64,000 bases of DNA, taken from Cryptomeria japonica (lineage: Eukaryota > Streptophyta > Pinopsida > Cupressales > Cupressaceae). The position numbers and the translations under genes were made by a program. Shown here piece by piece: positions 33,410-46,213 of this stretch. The notes below the pieces were generated by a model that saw nothing but the letters and a program-made list of their open reading frames with translations, was not told where the DNA came from and ran no database searches. Within the stretch, counting starts at the first letter, position 1. Each line of letters begins with the position of its first letter. Where the stretch lies: the NCBI RefSeq assembly GCF_030272615.1, contig NC_081415.1, positions 601,547,644 to 601,611,643 of the forward strand. The letters are read 5' to 3'.

Positions 33410-34289
33410 GACAATGCGATTTTAAGCATTGTTTCAAAGAACAATAATGAAAATGCCCTAGACAATAACAATGACATATGAAAATGCCCCAGACAATAAC
33501 TATGACATATGCATGCCCCCTCGAGGAATTGGCTAGAAACATGTAGAAAAGAGGCCAATTGATCGATAATAATGAGAGAAAATGATAGAATCAAACGGAC
33601 TGCCAAGATTGACTGAAGAAATGTTAGTAAGCAAAAATTAGACAGAGGATAGGTAGAGATGAAGAAATACTTGCTTTCACCAATGCACAGAAGTAGGTGA
33701 GAACCTTTATTTGATATCGCAAAATGGATGCAGCACTACATGGCAATGAAGGCTAGAGCGATAATGCAATCCCTTTGCGTAAGACAGACACATCGCAGAC
33801 AAACAACAATCACAACCAAAAGAAAAGGACCATTAACCATCCCGGTCACTCTAAATCACTCAGTGACATCATTGAGCAACATAGGAACATGATTGAAGAT
33901 AAATCAAGAAAAAGATAAGATGCACAAATTCCAACAAATCAAACAAACATCTTGATCTTCATTGTCAAAAGTTGAAAGCATTGATAGGACGATCATGCTG
34001 TCTGGTTTCAGGACATGCGGTACCCTGTCTAAGACAGGACGTAGTCTGGTTTCGAGTATACCACACCCTGTATAAGACCCATGATAGTAGAGACAAGGAC
34101 AAATGATTTTGAGGTTGATTGATATGACAATTTTGATCAGGTTGAATGTCTGGTTTGATTGAAAGAAGTCATCTGTTAATGCATGATTTCATTAAAGCAC
34201 GACGTTGGATTGCGAGTGTTGTTGGAGGTATGCTCAGTGATTTGTCTTATGCACCAAGAGGATATTTATTGCAAAAATGCTTGTGTTTT

Positions 34290-34740
34290 GGATTTTAATG
34301 TTTTGAAATGTTTTTGTGTTCATTTTTTTCAGGACTATTTATGATTTTTAGGGATTTTCATTTTTTCAGTTTTTAGATTTTTTTTTTTCAGGACTTTATT
34401 CGATTTTTTTGAAGATTTTTTCAGGACATTTTTCAATTTTTTAGATATTTTTTCAGGACTTTATCCAATTTTTATGAGATTTTCATTTTTTCAATTTTTA
34501 GATACTTTTTTTCAGGACTTTTTAAAATGTTTTTGAGATTTTTTTAGGACATTATTTGATTTTTATGAGATTTTTTCAGGACATTATTCGATTTTTATGA
34601 GATTTTTTCAGGACATTTTACAATTTTTATGATCTTTTTTAGGACGTTTTGAATTTTTTATGATTTTGTTTTCAGGACATTTTTCAATTTTGATGATCTT
34701 TTTCAGGATGTTTTGAATTTTTTATGATTTTGCCCCTAGT
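34290..34740 (-). repeat. GTCCTGAAAAAAT tandem array (copy D)
   Basis: On the + strand it reads TTTTTTCAGGAC(A/T)T repeated about thirteen times with T-rich spacers. It is longer than in copies A and B and holds the same position before the PPT. Confidence 0.75.
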
Positions 34741-34930
34741 GTCTAGCAAGGCAAGGAATATGATAGGTGAATAAATAGGCTTTCTGAAATGTTGGTGGAT
34801 AGAGGGAAGACAAAGGCCTTTTATCATGGATACAATACAGATGCAATTTTCAAGGGCTATTGCGTGATGGGACAAGAGACTAGATATGACAATGTAAAGT
34901 AGTGACATGGCATGAGGGAAATTTTGGCAA

Positions 34931-37681
34931 GATCAACATTGGCACACACCTTGAGGGGTGATGGATTGATGGAGGACAAATGCATTTTGGATATTGAGAT
35001 TTGGATGGAGGAATAGCTGGGGATTTTGGGACATAAGGGCCCAAAATGGATGAAGAAGGTGATGGAGGAATAGACTTAGAAGGTTTGGATGGAGGAATAA
35101 CAATTTTAGATGCCAATCTAGGTTGTTCTTTTTGTGCTTCAAGGAGCTTCTTAGGGATCCACATGGTTTTTGACTTTTCATGCTTTTGTGGTTCCTTGGA
35201 GTGCATTGCTTGCACAAGGGATTTAGGAACCCATATATATTTTGACTTTGATTTATTTTGCTCAGTGGGCCTTTGTAGCCTTTTGGATATTTCTTTTTCT
35301 TTATAGATCATATTGTTCTTTGTTTTGACATGTTGATTATATTGGACATGTTGATCCTTTGAATACATGTGGATTTCTAGACTTATGACTTTTATGCTTG
35401 GCATCCAAATTGCTTGGAGGGGAAAAGGAATGTATGGATGGATATGAATGAAATGGAGTTCTTTTGGATTGATGAAATTTACTCAAGGATGTGTGCCTTT
35501 GCTAATGTTGCATAGGAGATGGAGGGATATAGGGAACTAGAATGGATGGAAGCGATGATGGGGAAGGTGGACATTTGGATTTTGACTTTGAAGGGATACC
35601 AGTGCCTTGAGTGTGAGCTCTGTAGCCATGACCATTAGTATATTCTTTGATATGGAGGGGTTCTTGCTCACGAAGGTCTACTCCTTTGCCTTTATGAATA
35701 TCTTGACTTGTAGGATACTCTTTTCTTTGGGAAGAAGACGCGAGTCCATTATGAGGTGGATATGATATGAGAGAAATAATGAGATCTTGAAGTGGATCGG
35801 ATTTCACCAAAGTGGAAGAACCCATTATGCATGTCGAGGGTTCATGAACATCTTGCACTGACACGTTAGAATCATGAAGGGGATTAGGATCATGAGGGTG
35901 ATTAGGATCATGTAGTGGACATAGTTCAATGATAGGCTCTTCAAGAGATGGAATGGGAGAAATAATGGGATCATCAAAAGAAATATGATCTTGGAGTGTA
36001 TATGAAGTATTAAGACAAGGAGATGGAGGAAAAAAAGGATCTTGTGGAGGATCTGAAGGAATAATTTGATCTTGACAAGGAGGAAGATCATTGGAATCCT
36101 CTTTAAAGGTGTTTTTCTCTTGAATTTCAATGGGATCATTGGAAAGGATGGAAAGGATATCTTGATCTTTCTTAGGAAGTGGAATGTCAATGGGATTTGA
36201 AAGGACATTGTGTTCATGAAATGGAAGGGGATCGTTTGGGATTGGATGCACTGGGATATCTTGATCTTGCTCGGGGAATGGAGTGTCAATAGGACTTTGG
36301 ATAGGATGGACAAGAATAGGGGAATCATCATGAGTGTCTAGGAACATGGGGTCCTGGTCAACAATTGGATGGGATGATAAGGTTTCAGGATATTTTGATC
36401 TTGATTTTCTTGAGGACTCATTTCTTCATGCTCTAAATTATCCTCTTGACATGGGGTTGGACTTTGGATATGCATGGGGGATTTTGGCGAGGTATCAATG
36501 CTTTGGCACGAAGGGGATGCACTTCGAACATTTGTGATGGATTCTGGCAAGGAATCAATGCTTGAACATGAGGAAGAGGGACTTCAAATGGGGTCCTCTA
36601 AAATAGGTAATGGCAATAAAGTGCATGGTTGCATTGGGTCTTGTATATCTGAAACATGACAAGGATGTGCATCATGAATTGGATTATCTTGGCAACCAAT
36701 TATGGATAGCTCTTGAATAATTTCATCCTTGGGTGTATTGTTTGATGAGGACAATACAGAAGGTTCTTGCGAAACTTCTAGAGGTGTAGGGATAGATGCC
36801 ACTGGAGAGTCAATTTGTTTGTGAGGAGATGAGGCATTGCTAGAAATAATTGTATTATCTTGATCTTCCTCAAAGAACTCACTTGGTAGTTTCTTTAAGA
36901 GCATTGCAATAAAGCCACCTTTCTTTTGAGGTTTTGACATAGTTGTACCTAGAATTTGAACCTGTTTGGAAAGGATTTGGTTCTGGTCTGATGTCATGTT
37001 TTGATTTCGAACTAGATGTTGATCAAATTGGTTTGACATATTCAAAATTTGGCTTGGTGTGTGCTGAAACCTTTGTTTTTGAATGTTTGGTTGAACTTGT
37101 TGATATTCCACCATTGGTTGAACCATTTGTTGACATTGTATGGTTGGGTGGACATATTGTTGAAATTGGACCATTGGATGTGTTGGTTGTATATGTTGGA
37201 CAATTGGTTGAACCATTGGTTGTGATGGTTGAAAATATGATTGATAGTAAACACCTTCTTGTTCTTGTTGTGGAGGCACATAATGTTGAAATTGATGTTG
37301 TCTCTTTTCTTGAAATTGTTTCATCATCTCTATTTGGGAGAGGAGAGCTGGTATGTCTGATCATTCGATAAGAGACCTTACATCAATTGGCTCAGTATTT
37401 GGATTTTGACCTAGAAGTTTTTGAAACATTTTCGACATTTGTGATCTATTATTCACAATGTTTTTCACTCTTTGTTCCAATATCTCCTCTTCTTGAGCTA
37501 GTTTCTCCTCTAGTTTTTGTATTTGGAGACTTGTTTCATCATAAAAAGTTTGATCGATATTGCCTTGTTGTTGGGTTGGATAGAATTGTGATTGCCTTGG
37601 ATTAAAATTTGATTGCATTGTCAGTTGATACGTCAAACTTTGTTGCATCATTGGTGGTTGGAACCTTGTTTCAATAGACAT
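34931..37681 (-). pseudogene. Gln/Pro-rich gag-like ORF of copy D, C-terminally truncated
   Basis: The conserved ATG is at 37681. A TGA at 37361-37363 matches the stop of copy B. The frame reopens to a second CGA-to-TGA type stop near 36582, then a small insertion near 36395 shifts the frame. It continues from 36347 to about 35502, where a deletion removes the first ILGPY-region tail. The final open part (35404-34931) keeps the WVPK/WIPK pair and the second ILGPY repeat. A deletion of about 870 bp then removes the last codons and the A-rich tract present in A and B. All key features match copy A. It is non-functional unless supplied in trans. Confidence 0.75.
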
Positions 37682-39509
37682 GTCACTATGCAAATGCAAT
37701 ATTTTTGGTATTTTTCAAGGATAATGTATGATATGCAACTAAATGCAAACTAAAATAGATGAAAATGCAATCTATGACAAGAGTGCAACCTATGTTTTTG
37801 GTTGTTTTTCAAGATTTTGACAAACTTATGAATGCAAATCTTAAAGAGGGACCCTTGGGAAATTGAAATGATGTCTAGACCTCAAAGGACAAAAGGACCA
37901 AGTGACAAAAGGACAAATGACAAAGTCTCCCCTATATGCTTGTATACTAAGCTAGGTTTGACCAAATGACATGGATGACAAAAGGACAAAAGGTTTGATA
38001 AGGTCTAGATCTCCTGACAATGACTTAGGGTTTATCAAAGATTTGGTTTACTCAAGTATGACAAAACCTAGTTTTGGCACTATATGCAAAGGGACAATTA
38101 CTATGCAAATGACCTTAATATGATATGGTAATGACCTAAGCTTAATGAAGAGACTTAGGGTATGCAATGTATGACAATGGTATGACTTTAATGCAAGAGG
38201 ACATATGCAAATGGATGACCCTTATTGATATGCAAAGGAGTATGACTTAGGTGAAACCTAACCTTGGTACTTGACAATGACTTTTATAAAATGCAACCTA
38301 GGATGAACTTAAATGTAAGTGACATGAATGTTGAGACAAGATTTTGAACCATATTTGACAACCATGTTTGAAGATGAGTTTTGAATCTTGATAAACTTTT
38401 GTTGGATGAATGTCTCTTGTGCTTAAACTTATGTAGGATCAATTTGTTTTGCTTTTTGAAATGGGATACAATTCAGCTTTTGACAAGCAAAGAATACAAG
38501 ATATTGCAACTTAGACTCAAGACAATCATGCTCATTTCCACATTTCTTATGGTAGGCAAGGACATTAGGTACTTGAGAGGTAGACTCATTATCAGATTCA
38601 AGGAGAATACATAGATGCTTGACCCCACGGGCTCCCCTCCATGACACTCACTTCTCAGGGCAGCCAAGCATCAGTCCCCATGGAAATCTCCCCATGGCAA
38701 GCTTAGTATCTCTCTCAAGTATCCGAATTTGTCCTTCTCAAGCAACTAGAAGGGTTTTTGGCCTCTAAATACAAGGTGTGTAGTAAGGATTTCTGTTAAG
38801 CGTTACTCCTTGATGTCAGGCAAGCGTGATTGAGACATTAAGCCCATCAAGATACCAAACAAATGTAGTCGTGCAAGCACGATTTAGACCAAGAGGCCCT
38901 ACTTAGATGTTGATATGAGAAAGAGTTCAAGGGTCATCACTTCCCAAGTAACTACAATTCCCACCTAACCCTTCCTTCAAAGCTTTCGCTCATCAGGTAT
39001 TTTTTTTATAGTGAGTTAGAATGCCAATGTATTCTAGTTGTACTCACTTTGGGTCGTTCCCTTCTCACGATTGTCACTTGCTTGCAAAAGCAAATGGTCG
39101 GGAAGGCAGGCCCTCTAAAGGTGACACGTAATCAAAAACTTGAGCATGGTATCGAAGATCTGGATTTTTGATCACCCTAAGAAGGATGAGAGCATACTCT
39201 CCTACTCCAATGTCAAACTCAACAATCAAAGCAAACATACATTCATTCTGTCTTATTTAGAAATCATACTAGGTGCCTAAATATTAATTACAAACAGAAA
39301 GTTTAGTTGTAGTCCAAGCCAACCTACAAAACCCAAGTCATAAGTTTGATTTTCTTAGTCTTTGACTATCGAACCTGCAAACAATTCATTAGTAGTTTGT
39401 GAAATAATCCTTTGTCAAGTGTTTTGCCACAAAGCTACCAACAATGTTAGAGAATCAAGAAAAAATGAATCACCATCAAAATTAATCCATAAAAGTTGTG
39501 ATTCTTTGT

Positions 39510-39630
39510 CCTCTTAGATTAATCTATGTGAAATTTATCAAATTTACCACCCTAGATTAATCTAGATAAAATTTGCATGAATGCATGATTAATTTGCCAA
39601 GCTAAATTAATCTAGATGAAGGTTGCATGA
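39510..39630 (-). repeat. Triple ATTAATCTAGAT repeat in the leader (copy D)
   Basis: Same three-unit array as in copy C, nearly identical in sequence. Confidence 0.6.
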
Positions 39631-39904
39631 TTTTGTTTTTGAAAATTTTGACCATTTATAGTAGCATAATTAAAAATGTCATAACTTCCTCAATATTTAT
39701 CCAAATCACAAACCGTAAAATGATCTGGAAAGGAAAAAACGTGATCTAATATACCCAGAAATAATTTATTTTAATTCTACACGAATGTTTTTACCTAATC
39801 AATTGATTATGACTATTTTTTTTTTAGAAGAAAAATCTGCAATTTCTCCACAAAAAAATCTGCAACTTCACAAAACAGTCAAAAAATATTAGATCCAAGC
39901 ATAT

Positions 39905-39922
39905 TCACATGGGGTTCACCAA
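39905..39922 (-). other. Primer-binding site of copy D
   Basis: TTGGTGAACCCCATGTGA on the minus strand, six bases after the 5' LTR end CTACA. It differs from copy C by one base, which may have weakened primer pairing. Confidence 0.65.
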
Positions 39923-39928
39923 TTAATA

Positions 39929-41175
39929 TGTAGCTAGGAAATTTGGAAATCATCACAAGCAATTCAATATTAGTCATAGCTCAATCACAAAAGCTCAAAT
40001 GCAATGATCAATCTTAACACACTCAATAAAGACATGAAAACAAAACATTCAAGATTTGAAAATTAAGCAAACCAAATGCAGATTTGAATGTCTCCTTCAT
40101 GTGGCTCCATTGTCCTTCTTTCTTCTCCAAATAGCCTTTGTTTGTGGATCTCACCTTCAAGTGCATAAACCTAATGTGAAAGCAAGATTGACATTGGCAC
40201 AAGAATACTCAAAGCGTGATTGATTTGACAAAGTAATTCAAACAAGTGATTATTTGATAATGTGATTATTCTAGATTAGCATTAAATTGAAATTAGGGGC
40301 AATTGATTTCAAAATGGGAAAATTGAATGGAAAGAAGAAAGTTATGACACCTTCTATGTCATGAATTATGACATATTGCCAAGGCAAAGCTTAAAGGACT
40401 AGAACCTTATGACATCTTGCTATGCCAAGAGTATGACGCATGAAGCACAAAAATAGGGAGCACTAAAGACAAGTTAATTAGGTGGAAATTAAATTTGACA
40501 AATTAGAAAGTAGGTGGAAATTAGGAATTAGGAAATTGAGAAAATAGGAAATTAGGAAATTAAGAATTAATTAATAATTTCTCATTCATTAATTAATTTA
40601 CAAAAATTGGAGGAATTAATTAGCCAATTAAATAAATATTTAATTGTGACAAGAAGACTTAGGATAAATAAATAATTTATTAACCCTAGAGGGGGAAATG
40701 ACAAACAAGGTTAAATGAATAAATCATAAAACCTTGGAAGATGAATTAGAAATGCAAGGACGACAATTAGGTCTTGATGTAAGATTGATTATTATGTCGA
40801 TTTGATAATGATTTTGAATTAATAAATGAGTTGATTGATAAATGCACCGAGGAACAATGAAAAATTGATCCAAATTGACATGATTGAAGAGGACAAGGAT
40901 CAATGACAAATTGATCATAAAACGATGAGATTGACAAGTTTATAAGAGATTGACAAGATTGACCAAAATCATGATCAAAGATTGCTATCGACAAGACCAA
41001 ATTCAAAAGCGAGACAAATGAAGAATGTAGAAGAAAGACTCGATGCTCACAAATGATAAAGACCAAGTGCGTAACATAGGAGAAATGTTAATGCAATGCA
41101 AAAACTCTAAAATGAGGCAATGCGCCAATGTTAAAGTATGACTCTGCAAGCGTTGACCATTTTTAGGTGTCTACA
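39929..41175 (-). mobile_element. 5' LTR of copy D
   Basis: 1247 bp, starting TGTAGACACC at 41175 on the minus strand and ending CTAGCTACA at 39929. It is the partner of the 3' LTR. The flank beyond it is a different sequence, with a coding-like minus-strand remnant. Confidence 0.9.
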
Positions 41176-41330
41176 AAATACATCGATCTTCTTGTCTATA
41201 CTTCCTCATAGGAATTACAATTCCTCATCAATTCTTCTCTAAGTTCAAACTCATGTTGAAATTTTCCCAATGTCATTGCCCTCTTAGTAGAAGTATAATA
41301 CCCTTCCGGGTTAAATTCTTTAGCTATCAT
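41176..41330 (-). pseudogene. Short coding-like remnant flanking copy D
   Basis: A minus-strand frame of about 40 residues reads AKEFNPEGYYTSTKRAMTL, then FQHEFELREELMRN, stops once, and runs up to the LTR border. It has the look of a folded helical protein fragment, but I do not recognise the family. It may belong to the same old element as the minus-strand remnants at 45.5-46.2 kb or 8.5-10 kb. Confidence 0.3.
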
Positions 41331-41339
41331 ATAATGCCC

Positions 41340-44300
41340 TACCTGGAAACCCCGAAGGGATTAAGCTAAAACACAAGAATAAAGTGCACATAATTTTTTT
41401 TCCTTTTAATTTAAACACAACACAATGATACAATGAGATATCATAATCTCAAATAACACAATGGAAGACTAAATAACACTTAAAGAGTTTCCCAACATGA
41501 TTACATAATTCAACACTTAACTCAATTCATGGTTAATTAATCCAATTAAGTTGATTAACTTAATGACATGATAAAAATTAAACAAAGGATAATTTATTTT
41601 GGTAAATTAATATTATAGATAACATGATTCAATTCATCCATTACAATTTAACCATACATTGCACTCAAGCTTATATTAAAACATAATTCATGCATCTAAT
41701 TTCATTACATACTTTAATTTCAAGATATACTAACAATTACTTTCCATGCATACTTTAATTGCATAATCATCAACTGAATATATTCTATTATTCAAATCTA
41801 CATTCTTCATGATCCAAATTACTGCATTTAATAAGATGACTACATACATGCATTTAAGATTAACTTCATCTAATCCACATTATACATTCTAACATAATGC
41901 CATCCATACATGCTAAATTAAAAGGAAACATAAGAATGAAAATCACCACATAACATTGAAATGATCTCGAAGATCACCCCTAGTGGGCTACATCTTCAGG
42001 TCTGCTCAACTGCAAGACCCCTTTGATAATTAATAGGGAAGAATACATAAGGTTACATCATTTACAATCCTGCCATCAAGGCGAACATAACCAATAATAA
42101 ATACGACCACATTAGTCAAATAAATACATGAATGATCCCTCAATAAGAAAGGATCCAACTGAACATAATAAGAAGCAATTATAAAAGATCAAGTGGAGCA
42201 TCAGTGAAACTAAATCTTTGCAACCCAAGGTCTAACATGATATCAGGTTCTCATGAGGGCATAAACATCAGGACAACTCCTCAACAATGCTCCTATCAAG
42301 ACAATAAAACAACACACTAGCGAACATAAGGGACAAGTGTCATCACATAACCTGGTATGGTTACCATGGTAGGTCTTCATAGGTTCTGGCCCCATCCACT
42401 GGGTTACCTAGGCAACCTATTTTGAACCTCCGGCCCATCCAAGTCTCATTTGGACCCACACATCCTTTCGTGAAGACAAGGATGGTGGTTTTCCATTTCA
42501 GGCCTTCTCATTGCATGCCGAGTCTATACTAGCGCTCATCCCATACGTGAGACATAATTAACTTACTTAGTGATTCATTAACTAACTCTCTAATATGCAA
42601 TTAGGTTATCACTTATTTAGACACACTTTCGATGGGTTACCCATTAACCACTTTAGGCGCAACCCCCAATCGAAAGCCACTTTCCCATAGAACACTAGAC
42701 CATAAACCAACAACTCCTAAAACCCAAGAATACACAAGGTCAAGCATACAAAGTTTCAAAAAAGATAGGAATACCCACTTGGTCTAACAAGACTTCATAC
42801 AAGGTGCACTGACTGATGGTAATCTAACTAGAGACCTGACCAGCTATGGTCAACCACAAACCAACATTCAACACTCGCTAAAAGGACAAGACCAGATACA
42901 AACCATCACATGAAAATAGTAAATACTCGAGATCAAGGACATAAGTAGGTACCCAAATCAACAAATGAGAATAACCAACAATCACAATCCAGGACTTGCC
43001 ATTTCATAAGCAAATGCGAATACAAAAATTTAACATGCATAGGCAATAACCAGAAAAGACAATCTTTTTCCATATTGATTAAACATTAAAAATCAATCCA
43101 GTTTTGTAAAGGATCTAAGTTTGATTGTAGTTACCTACCTCATCTAGGTACAAATCGTTCATTTTTTTTCTAACTCACTAAGTTTGATTGCATTGTACAT
43201 ACATAAATACGTCATTATGAGTTTCCAAACCAAAATTCACAAGAATATAATTAAATAAACATTAATAAAAAAATGTGATATGCATTTTCCAAATAAAACA
43301 TCTTTTCTATCTTTGATTGAAAACAATAAACTAATTTCATCTTTTACAACACAGATATACACTTTCCAAAAATGGAAACATACAATTTAAGGGAAATTAA
43401 ATCGATGATCATTTTCCAAAGCTAATGATACTTCCTTGCATGTATTTAACAAAATACAAATTTAATATTAATTAATACATATGTATTAATCCACAATAAA
43501 TAAAATATATACTAATTCATAATTGATATTAAATTTATAAATTAATTATTAATTAACATATATATATATATATATTAATCCATAATTAATAAAATATATA
43601 TAATTAATTAATAATTAATTAAAAAAAATACTATTAAAACTCTTTACATAAAAAAATATTAAAAAGTTTTAATACCCAAAATTATACCACGCAATAATTA
43701 TTAATTTTAAAAAAAAATTAAATAAAATAAATAATAAAAAAAAGAACTTCCACTACGGGGCCCACCTCCCATCACGGGAGTGGTGGAAGCCCACTTGTTG
43801 GACGCAGGGTTCTTGTGGCCACAATGTGGACGCAGGTTCCTGCGGCCACATTTTGGTCGCAGGCTTCTATGGCCACATTGTGGTCACAGAGCCCTGTGGC
43901 CACCAATGTGGTCGGAGGCTTCTACTGCGAACCCATGGGGAGGAGGGGCATGAATTGAGCCTTGACTCCTCCGCCCTCCAACCCTAAATGCACCAAAAAT
44001 AAATAAAACAATTTGTTTTATATTTCCAATAAACCAAAAAAAGATTAAATAAAAATAAACCCCAGTTTCTAATTAATTTACAGTCTCACACAGAGACTAA
44101 CTTAATTTCCAGAATGTCCAAGAACAACAAATGTTGATATTTTTTTTGTTCAGAATAACCAGACCTAGAAAGGGAATAAATTTTCCAAACAACACTATTC
44201 TTGGCAACTGAGATTGATTTACTACCATTTATCCAAATTTGCAAACAAACACATTTCTTCCAAAAACAAACTGTAAATCTCAGTGGCAGCAAAGGAGACA

Positions 44301-45493
44301 AATAAAAGAATTCCTACCTCCATACGCAATCTTGGAAAGATTTGAAGGGGAGCCCAACCTGCAAGCTCGGAATCCTTCTTCCACCCAATGCCTCAAAATT
44401 TCTCCAGAAACATATTCCAAAATGTCTCTCGGCCCTATTTTTCCAAAAATCATTCCTCCTAAATATTTTTCCAACCCTAGGTTATATGGGAAAAGTGCTA
44501 ACCAAAAATCCCATTTTAGAATTTAAAATACCATCCCAAAATTCTTATTTTTGAATTTAAAAAATACGTTTACACAAAATTAAAAATTAATTTCTAATTA
44601 GAAAAATCAAAATGCTTTCTCTTCCTCATTTAATTTCTAATTTTCTCAATATTAACAAAACTAACATTTATATTTCAAAATATTAATGAGGGTAAAATAT
44701 TTTTAATTAAAATAAAATCCCCAAATTCATTCTTTCCAACTTTATCAAATATATATATTAAACTTGCTTTTCTATTTAAAATTGATTTTCTTTAATAATT
44801 GAAATCAACTTTTCTATTTTTTTAAAAGGGCAAAGAGATTAAAATTATTTCTATTTCAATTAAATCTAAATCTTTCCTTTCCAAAAACATAAACTAAATA
44901 AATTTATCATTTAAAATTAACCATTTAATTGAACTTGCTACCAACTTGCATTGAGCAATATTTAACAATTAATCGCATAAAAAGGGAACCTATTTAATTT
45001 AGTCCCTTAATTTCTAATGCATAAACACACATTAAATCAAATTAAACATTAAGGATTAATTACTCAATTTAACCACACACAAAAACATGCAACCCAAGAA
45101 AAACAAGCAGACAAATGACCTACATACCCACCCAAAGGGAATATCGATGACGATTGACGACACTCACTTGAGAATGACTATGGTCAAACAAGGCTCTTAC
45201 AACCACCTAATCCAAAATCTAAGGACCAAAGAGGTACACTCAAACCTGCGAATCCAGGCAGAAATGAACCTCGCACCCATGCGGTATTGTACCTAAAATC
45301 TCCTGCAACCAAGAGTCATACATGCATACATATATAAACTTAATGAAAGTGTTAGCCCAAGATTAATAACATGAAATAGGAGAACTAATAAACTTGCATA
45401 CGAATTGATGTGAAAACCACATTAACATGATTACATGATAAACTAACCAAGGTCAAACCGAGATTAGAATCTGATTAGGGCAGGGGTACTACA
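41340..45493. other. AT-rich non-coding block, possible long LTR
   Basis: No gene seen. On the minus strand the block starts TGTAGTACCCC at 45493 and contains a TATA-rich stretch (43490-43740) and a GC-rich tandem array. It separates two coding-like minus-strand remnants, which would fit a long LTR or other insertion of about 4.1 kb. I could not find a matching partner LTR or a target-site duplication. Confidence 0.3.
43798..43940. repeat. GC-rich 28-bp tandem array
   Basis: About five units of 27-28 bp, each containing GTGG(A/T)CGCAGG and GGCCACA or a close variant. It stands out as a GC-rich island in a very AT-rich context (43490-43740 is almost pure A/T). Units differ by one to five bases. 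No frame runs through convincingly. Confidence 0.75.
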
Positions 45494-45549
45494 TGTCAAT
45501 CCTAATGGAAAATGAAAGGACATAAACAATTTAATGGCTTCCTCAAAAC

Positions 45550-46212
45550 CTTTATTTGCATTTATTTCAAAATCACTAATCACTAGACACATGGGTAAGA
45601 AGGATCCATTTTGGTTGTTTCAGAAGGGAGCTAAAGCTTCGTACATCTTCCACACAATCTCTAAAGAAACCAATCTATTTGGGACTATGAAAGGTAAGAA
45701 ATGTGGCTTTCCTTTGAATCCATACACCCTGATGTATGTATTTTTCTCATATAAATACCAATCATCTCAATTGTGGTCAATACTCACATTGAATTCCTTT
45801 TCCTTCTCCTTTGGTCTTGAGAAATTCATTACTTGCTTTGTCAACTAGAGAACTTCTATACCACAAGCAATATATATATCCTCCTGACAAAGTATTGTTC
45901 AAACACTAGAGCTTGAGAATGCTGATATCCATTATCCCAAATAGAAATCCATAATTGGATTGGAACCTTGATACCCTTCTGAACATGCCTTACATTAAGC
46001 AAAGGGTCCCATACACCATACTTTTGTGCTTGGACTAATATCATGTGCATCAAAATTGCGTACCATTTAAAATTTATTTTTGAACCACCTTGTTGAATTA
46101 TTACCAGTGACTCGTACGATACATTTGCAAAAAGTTTGGGGTAATCATGACACTTGTATTCAGTCTCACCTTTCACATCACAAGCAAGAAACATTAGTTC
46201 CTTAGGGATCAT
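45550..46212 (-). pseudogene. Minus-strand ORF remnant, unknown family
   Basis: A 118-residue open stretch (46212-45856) includes FKWYAILMHMILVQAQKYG and VWDPLLNVRHVQKG, then stops; further protein-like fragments continue to about 45550 with stops. There is no catalytic motif. It begins at the edge of a copia-type LTR (46214), so it was probably interrupted by that insertion. It could be an accessory ORF of an older retroelement. Confidence 0.4.
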
Positions 46213-46213
46213 A

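Larger units (their letters stand above)
32147..41175 (-). mobile_element. Copy D: complete polless LTR retrotransposon
   Basis: It spans 9029 bp, bounded by two 1247-bp LTRs (5' at 39929-41175, 3' at 32147-33393) that begin TGTAGACACC and end CTAGCTACA. They differ at about 20 positions by eye, mostly transitions. PBS at 39922-39905, leader, broken Gln/Pro-rich ORF, GTCCTGAAAAAAT array and PPT (33409-33394) follow in order. Flanking pentamers are TAATA and AAATA, a near match only. There is no pol and no PMD segment. The LTR 3' end differs from that of A, B and C, so it is a distinct subfamily. Confidence 0.9.
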
